From Didymodactylos carnosus (lineage: Eukaryota; Rotifera; Eurotatoria; Philodinida; Philodinidae), in assembly GCA_905250885.1 (NCBI GenBank), contig CAJNOQ010000323.1, positions 1-54,940 on the forward strand: a stretch of 54,940 nt of DNA. Direction: 5' to 3'. Below, one piece after another: positions 23,543 to 34,831 of the stretch. The stretch's first letter is position 1. Every line of letters starts with the position of its first letter. Under the pieces are notes generated by a model. It had not been told where the DNA came from and ran no database searches. It worked only from the letters and a program-made list of their open reading frames with translations. Both the position numbers and the translations under genes were made by a program.

Positions 23543-23550
23543 ATTGTGGA

Positions 23551-25657
23551 TATATAGGTATACGATATACCAATAGTATTTTTTATGATTACCGTCATTC
23601 TTCCACCATAACAGTAGCAATCATTCTGAAATGTAGAATTGTCGTTAATTGAACTGTAAAAGATATTTTTTTACCCTGTCTCGCAGCTATAGCTCAAACA
23701 GAGATTAAACTATTAGTATATGTGATCTTTTATAAATGAGCCAAGATAAATTTAAATAAGGTTTGTCATGCACACTTCTCTATCAGTGATACATCTGTCC
23801 AAGATGGTTTCTTCACACTTTATGTTCAGTATATTGTGTAGATGTGCCCTTTCCTCAGAAAAAAATTTAACTGATCTGTATTTGTTGAGCTATTTTGAAA
23901 ATAGCATATTTTTTTCTGTATATTTTGAAATCTATTTATCTTATGACTCATACGCGCACAGTAGATAATTAAAATAGATATAATGACAGAGGATGATCAG
24001 GTTTGAGTATGAATCATTATGAAATCTCGAGAAAGGGACCGATTTACCAAGATCTTGTTGTATAAAACAACGAGCCATAATATGTACTTTATTGATAGTG
24101 TACAACATTTCTTTGATCTTCACTCACACACTGATTCTTCAGAAATACACTGATTCCATAGCACGTTCTTCACTTCATTTGCAAACAAGTTCAGAGATTT
24201 GTGTCAATTACAGTTCAAAAAGGTGCTTCAGATTAAATTGTTCGAGTTATAACGTCCTTGAACATAGAACATTTAGAAAGGTTTAACTCTCTATCCGGAT
24301 TGAGAAACTGTTGATTATTTAACTGATAGACTTAAGAATGAATTCGATATCGGAATTTCTATAGTGCTTTCAATAGCTTTTTGCTATAATAGTAGAACGT
24401 CTGCAAATTCAGCATCAGACATACTAAGCACATATTAACTGAGAGAGAGAGCCGATATGTCTCATTATCATATCACGTTTATCAGATACATTCACGTAGC
24501 ATAGAATGTCATAAATATACTGGGATTCATTCCTAGAGATGATTTGATTCAAGTTTATATACTACTATTATTCTTTATCGTCATAAGTTTGAAATTAGAT
24601 CCGTTCAGATTAATGGCCTCTTTCAGGCATTTGCTTGAGAAAAAAATTTGGTTGCAGATCTATTCCAGAAATTTTCAAAACGTTAAATTCATGTTTATGC
24701 TAAATTGTAATTTATATAATTATCATAGTCAATTTATTTTACATATTATTGATGCATATTGCGTTTTATATACCACAACAAATTAGTACATATAATATGG
24801 ATTTATACACTGATGCTAGTGGAAAAGTTGGTCTCGATGGATATTTTGGTAATGAATAATTTGCTTATTGTGAATTTTTTTTGATTGTTATAGTGACTAC
24901 TTCATGGGACTACTAAAATAGTAATAAAAGATTTTGCTTAATTCTGACGATAAAACTAGTCCATTCTTAATATTGTCTTTTGTGCTGAACTACCGAGCCG
25001 CCATTCGTTACAGTAGTCAACAATTTAAAGATATTTTCAAAATAAATTGTAAATAGCAAATTGTATATTATATGATGGTTGCAAATGTTTATGACTCCAT
25101 TTCCTAGGAATTTACAATCAGCAACGAACAGTCTTGGATTTTTATTTCCCATTAGACTTTTTGCCACCACTCTCTCAATCAACCCTTTCTGAATCCGATT
25201 GTTGATATTCAAAAATTCTGAGAAATGAAGCAAAAAACTTCTACTTTAGTGGAAGTGCTGATCAAGCGATTCTAGTTTATTATCGAAATTTCTAATTATT
25301 AGTTTTGTAGATTAAAACAGTTCTTGGGAACTTATTTGCAAAATACAATTCACTCTAATAGAAATTGAATATTAAATACATTATTCGGGAACTAAATAGT
25401 CTAGTCTATTTATTACGGCAGTTAAAATCAATATGATTAAAACAACGTATACTGTAAGCACATTCTGGAGTCAAATTACACAATGAAAACAAAAAATATA
25501 GAATAACGTAAGACATATCTCTCAGCTGATTAAAAATAAAATTGAAAATATCATGACGCTTATTTTTACTCATATTTCCAATTTCTAAGAAATAAAATCG
25601 AATATAGGATGCCATCTCATTTCTGAAAACTAGTAACAGTCGTTTCAATCGCGAAAA
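23551..25657. other. Intergenic upstream of the protease
   Basis: About 2.1 kb of AT-rich DNA. Apart from a possible retroelement fragment at 24797-24880, I see no gene or structured RNA. The protease promoter must lie in the last few hundred bases; no core motif is convincing. Confidence 0.35.
24797..24880 (+). pseudogene. Possible RNase H fragment of a retroelement
   Basis: One frame reads MDLYTDASGKVGLDGYFGNE followed by a stop and FAYCEF. YTDASG...GGYF is the first catalytic block of retroelement RNase H domains, especially DIRS-like ones. Nothing else of the element is recognisable nearby, so this is a short relic or a chance match. Confidence 0.35.
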
Positions 25658-26920
25658 ATGCATCATATTCTATTGTTGCTATTCGCTTCTCTTTTTATTA
25701 TGGAAACGTATCAAACTCAATTATTACTTGATAATATCGCATGTGATATTGCAAGAGCTCAATGGAGTATTTGGTTTAACACACAGAATCCATTTTCATT
25801 TAATGGAAATGACATGGAGGATTTAAAACAAATTCAACAACAGTATCCAAACACTGTCTGTGATAATCCAATAACGGTGGAATATGCATACGAAAATATA
25901 AAAGATTCTTTCTATCACACGGTTGTCAATTTGAACGGTCTCTTTTGTTCTGGTACGTTCATATCACCATGTCCAGATTATCGTATTAGGTTTTGTTGCA
26001 TGAAGAACGTCGAAAGACAGCAATGTGGTGCCACTTATAATTCACCTATGGTAATGAACCATCTTCGAATTATAAATGGTATTGAAGCGATACCGCACTC
26101 ATGGCCATGGGCAGTTACTCTAGAATATAGGGGAAAACATGAATGCGGTGGAGTTATCATTGATCAATACCACATACTTACAGCAGCACATTGCCTCGGT
26201 GATCCAAATGATTTAACTAATTATAAAGCTAAAGTTGGAGTACATCATAGACAATTTTCTGGTCAATTATATTCAATCTCTCAGTTAATTATACATCCAT
26301 TGTACGATGAAAATCAATGGACAAAACAAAATGACATTGGTATCATTAAACTGGCACAACCCATTGTCTGGAGCGCCACTGTACAGCCAATATGTCTCAC
26401 TGAAAAGGTATAATAAATTCTGGTTTCTTTCTGAAATTTTTTACCTTTCAGTATCCTCACTAGACTTTGGCGCCACCATTAGGCAAAACGGTGTTTGTAG
26501 CTGGATGGGGTAATACAATAGATGGTCCGGCGGATAGCTCAAGTGATATATTGTTACAAGCTCGTTTACGTATAGTTAATGATTGTTCAATGTATTTTTC
26601 CTATTCACATCAGGAACAAATTTGTACAGTACCCGACGGATTCTTGGCGAATGATCACGGGTTAGTCTCAATTTACTAGGGAATTTGCCGTGTCTGTGCA
26701 GTGCTTTGCTCAGTCGAAATCAAAACTAACTAACCTAATCTTTTTTCTGTCGTTCTGTAGAACGTGCCAAGGTGATAGTGGTGGTGGACTATTTTACAAT
26801 GAAAACGGAATATGGTATGTTGCTGGTATAGTAAGTTATGCACTTGGATGTGGAAATTTTCCGACTGTGTTTACAAGAACAAGTGCTTACCTTGATTGGA
26901 TTCAGACGATGATTAGATAA
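25658..26920 (+). CDS. Secreted WxxW-domain plus trypsin-fold serine protease
   Basis: Exons 25658-26407, 26464-26660 and 26761-26920 join in frame to 368 residues. Signal peptide 1-20. Residues about 35-115 match the cysteine-rich WxxW domain of mucins/[15 protein letters not shown], a Cys before NPITVE, then CSGTF...[11 protein letters not shown] peptidase S1 domain follows: activation site LR|IINGIEA (R137/I138), LTAAHC with His178, QNDIGIIKL with Asp226, and CQGDSGGG with Ser322, so the triad is complete. The residues before the active site read HGTCQGDSG, giving Gly at the S1-pocket 189 position, and VSYALGCG puts Ala at 216. Trypsin specificity is therefore unlikely; an elastase-like preference is inferred. 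Probably a secreted digestive or extracellular protease made as a zymogen. The exon-2 start avoids an earlier AG whose use gives an immediate stop. Confidence 0.88.
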
Positions 26921-26929
26921 CCAGAAAAA

Positions 26930-27490
26930 CAGTGGACTCACATCTTCTGCCAAAATTAGAGATATCCATCCTTGTTTACCCGGATAATCATAATTGTTTA
27001 TGACTTGATATTTTGTGTATACATATAGTTCAGATAATATGCTAATCACTCAACAAGTTTCAGTCTCTTTGACTGTATGGTTTATGAGCTATAAGAATTC
27101 CATATTGTTTCAATAAAATGTTAATAATTATGATCTACGAAAATTAGTTTTTTATCAAAATGTAGCCATGCTTTACTTCTATTTATGGCATGAATCTTAT
27201 GTATTGACTGGTAATATTTACTAGGATGCAGATACTCTGCGATATTCGGTCAGTTTTGAAATTTGTTCTCATTATCATAAAAGCAGCGTAAATAAGGTTT
27301 GTAATAAGGAGACATGGCTACATTTTGATCACAGCTATTAACATTTTATTGAAACAATATGGAATCTTTATTGTTCATGAACTTGTTGAGTGATTAGCAT
27401 ATCATCTAAACTATATATACAAAATATCAAGTCATAAATAATTATGATTGTCCAAACGACGATGGACATCTCTAATTTTGGCCATCACTG
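26930..27490. mobile_element. Tc1-like foldback element overlapping the protease 3' UTR
   Basis: The right end reads CATCACTG followed by TA. Its complement CAGTGATGGCCAAAATTAGAG is matched at the left from CAGTGG at 26930, interrupted by about 12 bp, before GCCAAAATTAGAG. Arms of roughly 190-240 bp are clearly homologous (TATGACTTGATATTTTG, GCTAATCACTCAACAAGTT, TGTTTCAATAAAATGTTAAT). The element starts only 10 bp after the protease stop codon, so the likely polyadenylation signal AATAAA near 27113 lies inside its left arm. Left target TA is lost; old insertion. Confidence 0.65.
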
Positions 27491-28919
27491 TATCGGAAGC
27501 TTATGTTTCAACTCTCAAATGCTATAAAATAGTCTATATTTGAGTAGTATAAATCACACTCAGTAGTAAAGTTGAATGTAATAAAACTGTATTGACTACT
27601 CTTGATCTTTCCCGGTCCATGATTCTGACAATCTGAATACCCCGAAATCTGTCGAAACCTGTGCTCTATTCCGATCAGTTTTGTCTGATGTCGGAATAAC
27701 CAGTTCGTCGACGTAAGTCAGAACTCATCGTAGGTGTTTCAATTTTCTTGCCTGTTTATTTTTCAGTTTTTATTATTCTTAAAAATGTTATCAATTTTTG
27801 AGTCCTATGATAGCATACATAGCTGCCTTGCAAAAGCTGTATAGTAAGGGAAAAGAGTCAGTGTATGCACAAGAAAACGGGAAAAATTAATTCCTGATCC
27901 AAAAATTAATTTTTTTTATTACTGGAAGATACGTAAATCAAAATAATTACAATCAGTTCCTTAATTCTAAGTAAAAGATATAATTAAATATTTATTTCTT
28001 ATACTTATAATATAATTCTTAAATGCAATTTATACAGGCAGTTCTGTCTTCTTGTTCTGGAACAATGAGGTGTGCTAATCACGAAATTCAGATTCCTATC
28101 TAAGCGTAGCAAGTATTTTTGATAATGGATAATAATTTGAACAAGAAGATTATTGCGATAACAGTAGCTTTAAAACATGATACATTTATTTTGTTAGTTC
28201 GATAATCACTTACGATTCTAGTCGGACAGCCTGAATTAAACAAAACTATCACGTTCGTTCCATTAGTAATATATCCAGAAGAACTTCTTTCATTGAAATG
28301 AAGAGTCAAAATCAAACGTTATACATCCACCAATACATAAATTTAATAGTGACAAATTTAATTCTATCATTCATCGTGCTATACCAACAAAAAAGTGATT
28401 AATGATTGTGAGTTAAGCCATTTATATTACGAACATGTTCCATCAGCGTAATTAAGAAATGAAATAGAGTAGAAAAAGATTAAAGAATAAGTCACTCGGA
28501 TACCATAAAATAATTTGATTTCTCATTCTCCATGTGACAAAAATAAACATTCTTTAATTTCTTCTACTAACATTGAGTATTCAACGCTTATTTTGACTTT
28601 AATTGAACTATTGTACACTTCTCTTATCTAAAATATGTACATTGAAGCAATATTCTTTTTATTCATCGTAATGTCATTTGTGTTTAGATTTTGATCTATT
28701 CCTAAAATTTGTATCTGCATTATATTTTGTTTCAATTAATACATGAGATAACTCCCGATTATATTCGACATTTTGTCTCCATCTCATGAATGTCCTATCA
28801 TATTCAATGTTGCAAATCTGTATTTTTAACAAATAAAAACCTACTAGTAAATTTTTTGGAACGAAATAATATAAAATGACAGAAAATAATGTCAATACCA
28901 CTGTTCTATTAATACAATA
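27491..28919. other. Intergenic between convergent protease and ZW10 genes
   Basis: AT-rich with no recognisable coding or RNA gene. It contains the ZW10 3' UTR side. No repeat arms were identified. Confidence 0.4.
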
Positions 28920-31900
28920 TCATGTGATTTTAGCTAATGCAGCTGTACGTCTTTCTGTGTTTTGAAATAAAGCACGAATTAATTGTTTAACTTCTAACGG
29001 TCCAAAATAACTGGCCAATGGACCTGTACCATTAAACCACCGATCAACAATTGTTTGTAATGGACTATTTAAAACTAAACACAACTCATTAAATCGTGTT
29101 ATATTTGGTGATAAACGTTCGAGAATGTTTAATCCAGGACTATGTTCATCTTTAACAAGAATATCTTGTAAAAATTGAGCCCACTGTGTAAATGATGATA
29201 ATAATGTTTTTGAATCTTGTTCAGCTATATCTTCTAATATTAATGTATGATTAATTAACTGTAAGCTAACATGATCACAGATATGACCTAACGATAGAAA
29301 ACAAACAAACAAAATATACTGTCATTCATATATATATTTCGATTCGGATTAACTAACCAATCACTTGGAAATAGACGTGTGCCGAGAAAACATTTTTCCA
29401 GGCACGTGAAAGGTTTTTTATGTGCAATGAACACTGTGTGATTGTTCGTCTTAAAATATCTTGATCATGTTCATTATCGCCAACATTACCAAATCCTATA
29501 TAGTATACAACACACATCATGCTACTATTTTATTTCAAAACAACAATCATGTGGGAAGAAAGTTAGCGACTCAATGCCATTTGGGTAGTATAGCGAACGA
29601 ATTAAACAGAATCGTAGGTTTTATACCGTGCCTATTAGATTCTCAATTTTGAATAGAAAGTAGAAAAAGAAAAATGTGTGATCCAATTCCAATTGGATCT
29701 CTAAATGAGTAATTGAAGAAGCATGTTGCGCGTCAGACAAATTCCTTATGTCAAGGGCAAGGATTATAAAAATGGACATTGAACAACATCGAATTTTCGA
29801 AATTGTTTAAAATCAGTCAAACTTTCTTAAGTTCTGTACCAAATTTGATTGCCTCTGATAATTAATTCCATAATTTCTTGCTTTTAACACAAAAAATAAA
29901 TTTCTACGCTTCTAAAATACTACGAATTATTGTCAAAGCCAAGCATCTTGCATATTGGACGACTCTAACAAGTTAAAAATATCGTTTTGTGTTAAGAACA
30001 AGAACTGTAGAAACTAATAGCAAGTGACAATCAAATCTGATAAAGAATTCTAGAAATCTCGCGATGGGGAGGAGAATAGGTAACTGTGAGCGAACATTTT
30101 AAGTACAGTGTGATAGATTAATTCTCAATTAACATAAGCAATTGTATGGGAGATAAAGACTTTTTTGAACTTTTTAATTCGTTTGCTATCGTTGCTATCC
30201 AAACAGTGTTGAGTAACGTTATGAAAAGAAACTTACCGCCAACATCTTTGATAAATTTTGTCAATGTATGTTTTTGTGTATCAATTTGTTGTTTTAATAT
30301 GTTTGCTGCTTGATTTCTCAATAACGGAACATAATCAACAAATGTAAAATGACCATCACTTGTTTTAGATTTTAAACCTTGAAATTGTTGACCTAATAAT
30401 AAACACTCATGCGCTACGTACATGTACGTATTAAACTGAATGGCTAAATAATACAATAATAATAATAATAATAAGAGAAGATTAGAATAATTGAAATAAT
30501 AAAACGTTTATTTTACCAGTCAAATAGGGAAATTCGAGGGCTTTTTGAATATGGATATTTGAATAAATGGTATGAAATAATTCCATTATATTTCGAGCTG
30601 TAGCACACAAATGAGATGCATATTGATCTAAACTTTGAGCTTCGATCAAAACAGTTTTGATCAAATTGACATATTCATAAACATGTTCACTAAAAAGAAA
30701 CATATAAAAATTAAGTATGTGCAAAAAACGTTCGACTATTTTGAATGAATTTTATTCATTTAAATTTTTTCTTACAACACTTCTATTGGCAATTTTGGCA
30801 AACAAATTGATATTCTACTTACATAATAATCGATTTTGGAAAACGAAACATATTTGAATCAATTTCATCCATATTAAATGATGATAGACAATAATTCATA
30901 TCTGTTTTTCTCTGTTGTTTATCCAATTCGTTCATATCATAAACTTGTTTATCATCACCATAAGTCATTGTATTCAATTTATTATCATAGTTTTGATGTG
31001 TTAATAATAGATCTCTTGCTTGTTGTAAATATAAGCGACATTTACTTTTAATTATTGATTCATCTAAATTGTTTACAACACTAAGAAAAACATTCGTATC
31101 ATGAGTGTCGAAAAAATGTATTTTTTTCAAATATTCTTCAAATTCTGCTAATACATTCAATAAATTTTTGAATAAATCAATATTTTCCGTATTATTCGGG
31201 ATTAAATTCAATAATTTCTGACGTATTGAATCGATAAAATCATTTTTTATCTCTTTACTATAGATGCTCATAACTGTGGTGGGTGATTTCCAATTGATCT
31301 GTCGAGAAAGTAGATACATTGATAATGTATCGAATAATACATGTAATTGACTAATAACATAAGTAAATCGCTTGATTTCATTTTGTTGTTGTAGTTCTTC
31401 TTCTTCTTCTCCTTCTTCTTCTTTTTGATTAATTTTAATCAGAATAAATGTTTGATCATTCTCATTCAAACGTTCGACATTCACTTTATAATATTGTTTA
31501 TCATTATTCTGAAATAATGACGTTTGACATAGTACTGCAAATGATTTAATTTGTTTTTCAATTATTGAACATTCACTATCCGTATCAAATGTACACTGAA
31601 ATAAATTATCCAAATGATGTAATGATAACGTGATTTTTATATCGTCAAATATAATAGCGTCATTCCATAATGTTGTATGTAATTTAGATATACTAATTTC
31701 TAATTGTCTTATTGCACGTTTCAATTTTTCATACAATGGATAATATTGTTTATAATTGTCATTTGCAGGAAACAAATATGAATCATGGATAATCGATCCA
31801 ATAGATTGAAATAATACTTTTGCTGCACATAAATTACCTTTCTTCAATAATTGACCACAATCTAACAGTACATACATATTTTTCAAAGTACGAAAAATAC

Positions 31901-34827
31901 TAGTTAAAATAAACTTTTATCTATTTTTTGTATTTTTTTTCCACATATAAATATGTAAAACATCATTTTGAACATTTGATTTTCGAAATTTTATATTTTT
32001 AGTTTGTTTTTTAGATCTCTCCCTCACAAAATAGCAACATTTTTCCTTCTAGTGAACCATGTCTTAAGTATCTAATTATAGATAGTTCACTATCCTGTAG
32101 CAACAGTCATCGTTCTAAATTTTCGAAAATAAAATTCTTTTCTCATTCAAGAAAATATTGTACCTGTTGATCGCTTATTATGATACATAGTGAGAAATCG
32201 CATAAAGTTCATCACAAAAATATTTAAAATATTTTTGTCCTATTTCTTAGTTTTGATGTTTTGAAGTAATCTTTTGTTTTTTTGTTTCAAAAATATCATA
32301 TTTAGAATACGAAATCTTTTTTCGGTGAGACACTACTTTAGGAAGATTCAGTGGCGTTTTACATTTTAGTAGTACAACGGGGTTTTTTGAAAATTGGACT
32401 CATTCATGAATTTCAAACAAAGATTCTATTCAAAATTCTTTTATTAAATTCAGTTTCTCCATCATGCCTTCCATATATTTAGTCTCTTTTAGAATATACT
32501 CATGCATATCAAGAACAGTAACATGTCGATTTTCCACTATGCGTTACAACAAGCGGTTAATAGATACAATATTTTCTTGAATGGGAAAAGAATTTTATTT
32601 TCGAAAATTTAAGACGATGACTGTTGCTACAGGATAGTGAACTATCTATAATTAGATATTTAATCATAGGCGACGGAGTCACGAGGCTTGGGTAGGCTTG
32701 AGTCTACCCTAGATTGAGTCTAGTGATGTCTGAGTAGTTTTAAACCTGGTCCCGATTTTTAAAAGGAGCCCCAGACAGCATTTCAACAGACCACAGAAAC
32801 GATTTTTTTGCAACCACAGACTAAAATGCTTCGCCGCCTACAGTGGCAGACATACGACAATGACATTATTCTTATGCGTAAGACGCAGAAAAAGAACTCA
32901 AAGTTTCTAGCGGTTTTGAGACTCTGAAAGTTCGTTTCCCTCGTCATTTTTTACGGTAAGTCATCAGCGTATATGAAGCAAAAAAGTATAGTAAATCTGA
33001 ATAATGTCGGCTGTAGTTATCCATTCAAAAAATTTCACCGCCTTCTGCGGCACAGCTACCGGTTTTGGCATCCGCTTTCGTTACTGCACAAGCAGACAAA
33101 CAGTTTCAACAACAGTCCGTGGATTTCTTCTTTTTTTACGTTCTGGTATTTTACAAACCATTTCTGAATCAAGTTTGTCAGCATTCAGAGATGCTTGTGT
33201 TTGGCAGGAATTCTGGTGTATTGACATTATCAAGTTTCTGTCATTTACGACATAGATTATGAAAATCTTCTCTACAAGCACGGATGCTAGGGATGGTGTT
33301 TTTCTGTCCAAAAGTACTTAAGGTGTTCCCATGTCTTCAATACTACTCAGATATCGCCGATTACCGGCTAGGTTACCATCGAGTATATTCCCCGCTATAC
33401 CACCAGCAGAACTGGAATTACCGCAGCCTACCGAACCGCGCGATATACTGATCGGCTGTACCGGCGGTATCGATCGGTATTTTATCAGTGTGAGTAAACG
33501 GTACAGAAGTTCGAATCTAGTTTTCAGCTTTCTTTTTGCGGTGCACAATGTGCACTGCACATGCAGCGCAATGAGGTTCCCGGACAGGAAAATTGTTAGG
33601 ACTGTAAAAGTTCCCGTTGCGTTGATTTAACGGTAACTGAAAATACAGTTACCGTTGAAATAACGGTAACTAACTTATCAGTTAGCGTTAAAACAACGGT
33701 AACTGAAACGAGAGTTACCGTTACTTTAACGATAACTGCGTTTCCAGTTACCGTTGAAATAACGGTAGCTATCAGTTAGTTAACTTTGTGGTAACTATTT
33801 TTTATGTATAGCAGAGATATTACGCAGCGGTTTAAAATGGCTTCCAAAATCGCTAGTTTTTCACTAAAATTGTTGAATCTTCCATAAATGGCATGGTTTT
33901 GATTGGCACACACGTGCCAGTCAACTGAGCTAAACTTCAATGTTTTGTAACTGCGGTTTTTAAAGTCGCTGGAGACCTCAGCATCTACAGCCAGCGTTGT
34001 CGATAACAGCCGAAGAAGTAACGGAAACTTTTACAGTCCTACCGGCGGTATTACGACAAAAAGTGCGACATGGGTTATATTGGTTTTGATCTCTTCCAAC
34101 ATTTTTTTATGTAACAACGCTACGTCATTCTCCTCTCCCTCTTTTTCACCCTCATTTAGGAAAATGTTTTGGGTCTACCCTAAGTTGATTTGGTTCCACC
34201 GCCTATGTACTTAATACATGGTTCATTGAAAGGAAAAATGTTGTTGCTATTTCGTAAGGAAGACTTAAAAAATATAAAACTTCGAATAGTTAATAAGTTC
34301 ATCTAACTAGTGTCTTTCATTGTTTCACAAAAACATGTATTTTCTCTATTTACCAAGAATCACATTTTCTAATTCAATTAAACGTTTTATTCCATCTATA
34401 AAACGATCTAAACGATGGATTTGATGGTAATTACTATTCACATTTTTTGCTTGACTTTCAATTCGAGAACATTCCTAGACGAAATAGATATAAAGACTAT
34501 AAAGTAGAAAACAAAACTAGCAGTTTAATACATACGTCAATTTGTAATTGTAATTCTTTTCGTTTATCTTGTAATTGTTCGAATCTACTAATTAATGATG
34601 CTGATTTATCATCAGCAACTTCAATTCTCGCCGATTTTTCTTGATACAAATCATAAATTCCACTTTGTTTTTCATTAATTTCATTTTCTAATGATTGATT
34701 CAACAGTTTTATTTGTTCAATATCGATTGGTGCTAAAATGGAAGCTAATTTTGATAATATGAAATGGATATAATAACATACCATCTAATGTTTGAATATG
34801 AAATTTTGATAAATGATTTAACAACAT
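28920..34827 (-). CDS. ZW10: ZW10, kinetochore and ER-Golgi tethering protein
   Basis: Subunit of the RZZ complex (recruits dynein and checkpoint proteins to kinetochores) and of the NRZ tether for Golgi-to-ER vesicles. Eight exons on the minus strand: 34827-34782, 34732-34536, 34474-34354, 31861-30823, 30689-30517, 30443-30237, 29495-29358, 29287-28920. All phases agree and give 762 residues (human 779). Diagnostic blocks: a coiled-coil N-terminus; the IKRLIELENVILDCGQLLKKG join; TAIQFNTYMYVAHECLLLGQQF; TFVDYVPLLRNQA; a stretch ending NVFSAHVYFQVIG; and the C-terminus RALFQNTERRTAALAKIT, nearly identical to human ZW10. Exon 4 starts at GTTAG|AT (31861), not at an earlier AG inside a transposon end. 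Intron 3 is 2.5 kb because of nested elements; the first intron is 49 bp. Identification is very strong from the C-terminus. Confidence 0.93.
29496..30236 (-). other. 741-bp intron of ZW10
   Basis: Lies between exons 6 and 7; the donor GTAAGT at 30236 and acceptor TATATAG at 29496 agree in phase. It is much longer than most introns of this gene. No repeat arms or embedded gene were recognised. Confidence 0.6.
32665..34207. mobile_element. Non-autonomous hAT-like element nested in the foldback
   Basis: The ends are CATAGGCGACGGAGTCACG... and ...GGTTCCACCGCCTATG. It is flanked by TATTTAAT (32657-32664) and TACTTAAT (34208-34215), an 8-bp target duplication with one mismatch. The intact sister arm of the host foldback shows the uninterrupted site (GATACTTAAGACATGG complement), which confirms the insertion. 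Subterminal AGTCTACCCTA and GGGTCTACCCTAA are inverted copies. 1,543 bp, no transposase recognised. An internal array of AACGGTAACTG words lies at about 33628-33785. Confidence 0.75.
33628..33785. repeat. Alternating inverted AACGGTAACTG / CAGTTACCGTT array
   Basis: At least nine copies, exact or one mismatch off, of AACGGTAACT and its complement alternate, spaced by roughly 8-12 bp, in the interior of the hAT-like element. The array forms several possible short hairpins. A role as a transposase or protein binding array is speculative. Confidence 0.6.
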
Positions 34828-34829
34828 AT

Positions 34830-34831
34830 CT
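34830..34831 (-). promoter_or_regulatory. Splice acceptor 2 nt before the ZW10 ATG
   Basis: On the minus strand GTTGATTTCAG is followed by AT-ATG. Only two bases separate the AG from the start codon, which fits a spliced-leader trans-splice acceptor or a 5'-UTR intron end. It fixes the start at 34827. Confidence 0.5.

Larger units (their letters stand above)
31899..34312. mobile_element. Foldback element in ZW10 intron 3, split by a hAT insertion
   Basis: The ends ACTAGTTA... at 31899 and ...TAACTAGT at about 34312 are inverted copies. Further paired blocks are TTTTATATTTTT, AAATAGCAAC...TTTTTCC, GTGAACCATG/CATGGTTCA, and a long pair around 32066-32165 and 32560-32655 (ATAGATAGTTCACTATCCTGTAGC; GAAAATAAAATTCTTTTC). 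The right arm is interrupted by the hAT-like element 32665-34207; without it the unit is about 860 bp. The left end abuts the coding exon and supplies a decoy AG. No coding capacity. Confidence 0.7.

Noticed and set aside
23052..23573. Two mirror-image open frames with the same peptide
   Set aside because: They are the two arms of the hAT foldback read on opposite strands, not duplicated genes.
26448..26463. Earlier acceptor TTTCAG at about 26451 for protease exon 2
   Set aside because: Its use gives TAT CCT CAC TAG, an immediate stop; the ACTAG acceptor at 26463 keeps the conserved [11 protein letters not shown] frame.
26307..26513. Separate small frame bridging protease exons 1 and 2
   Set aside because: It reads the intron 26408-26463 in a shifted frame; the spliced protein explains the region.
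31868..31900. AG at 31900-31901 as the acceptor of ZW10 exon 4
   Set aside because: It lies in the foldback's end and gives the wrong phase after exon 3. The GTTAG acceptor at 31862-31866 keeps frame and yields the expected ENVILDCGQLL join.
33331..33630. Plus-strand open frame of 99 codons in the ZW10 intron
   Set aside because: It lies inside the hAT-like element, has no family resemblance and overlaps the complement's equally open frame.
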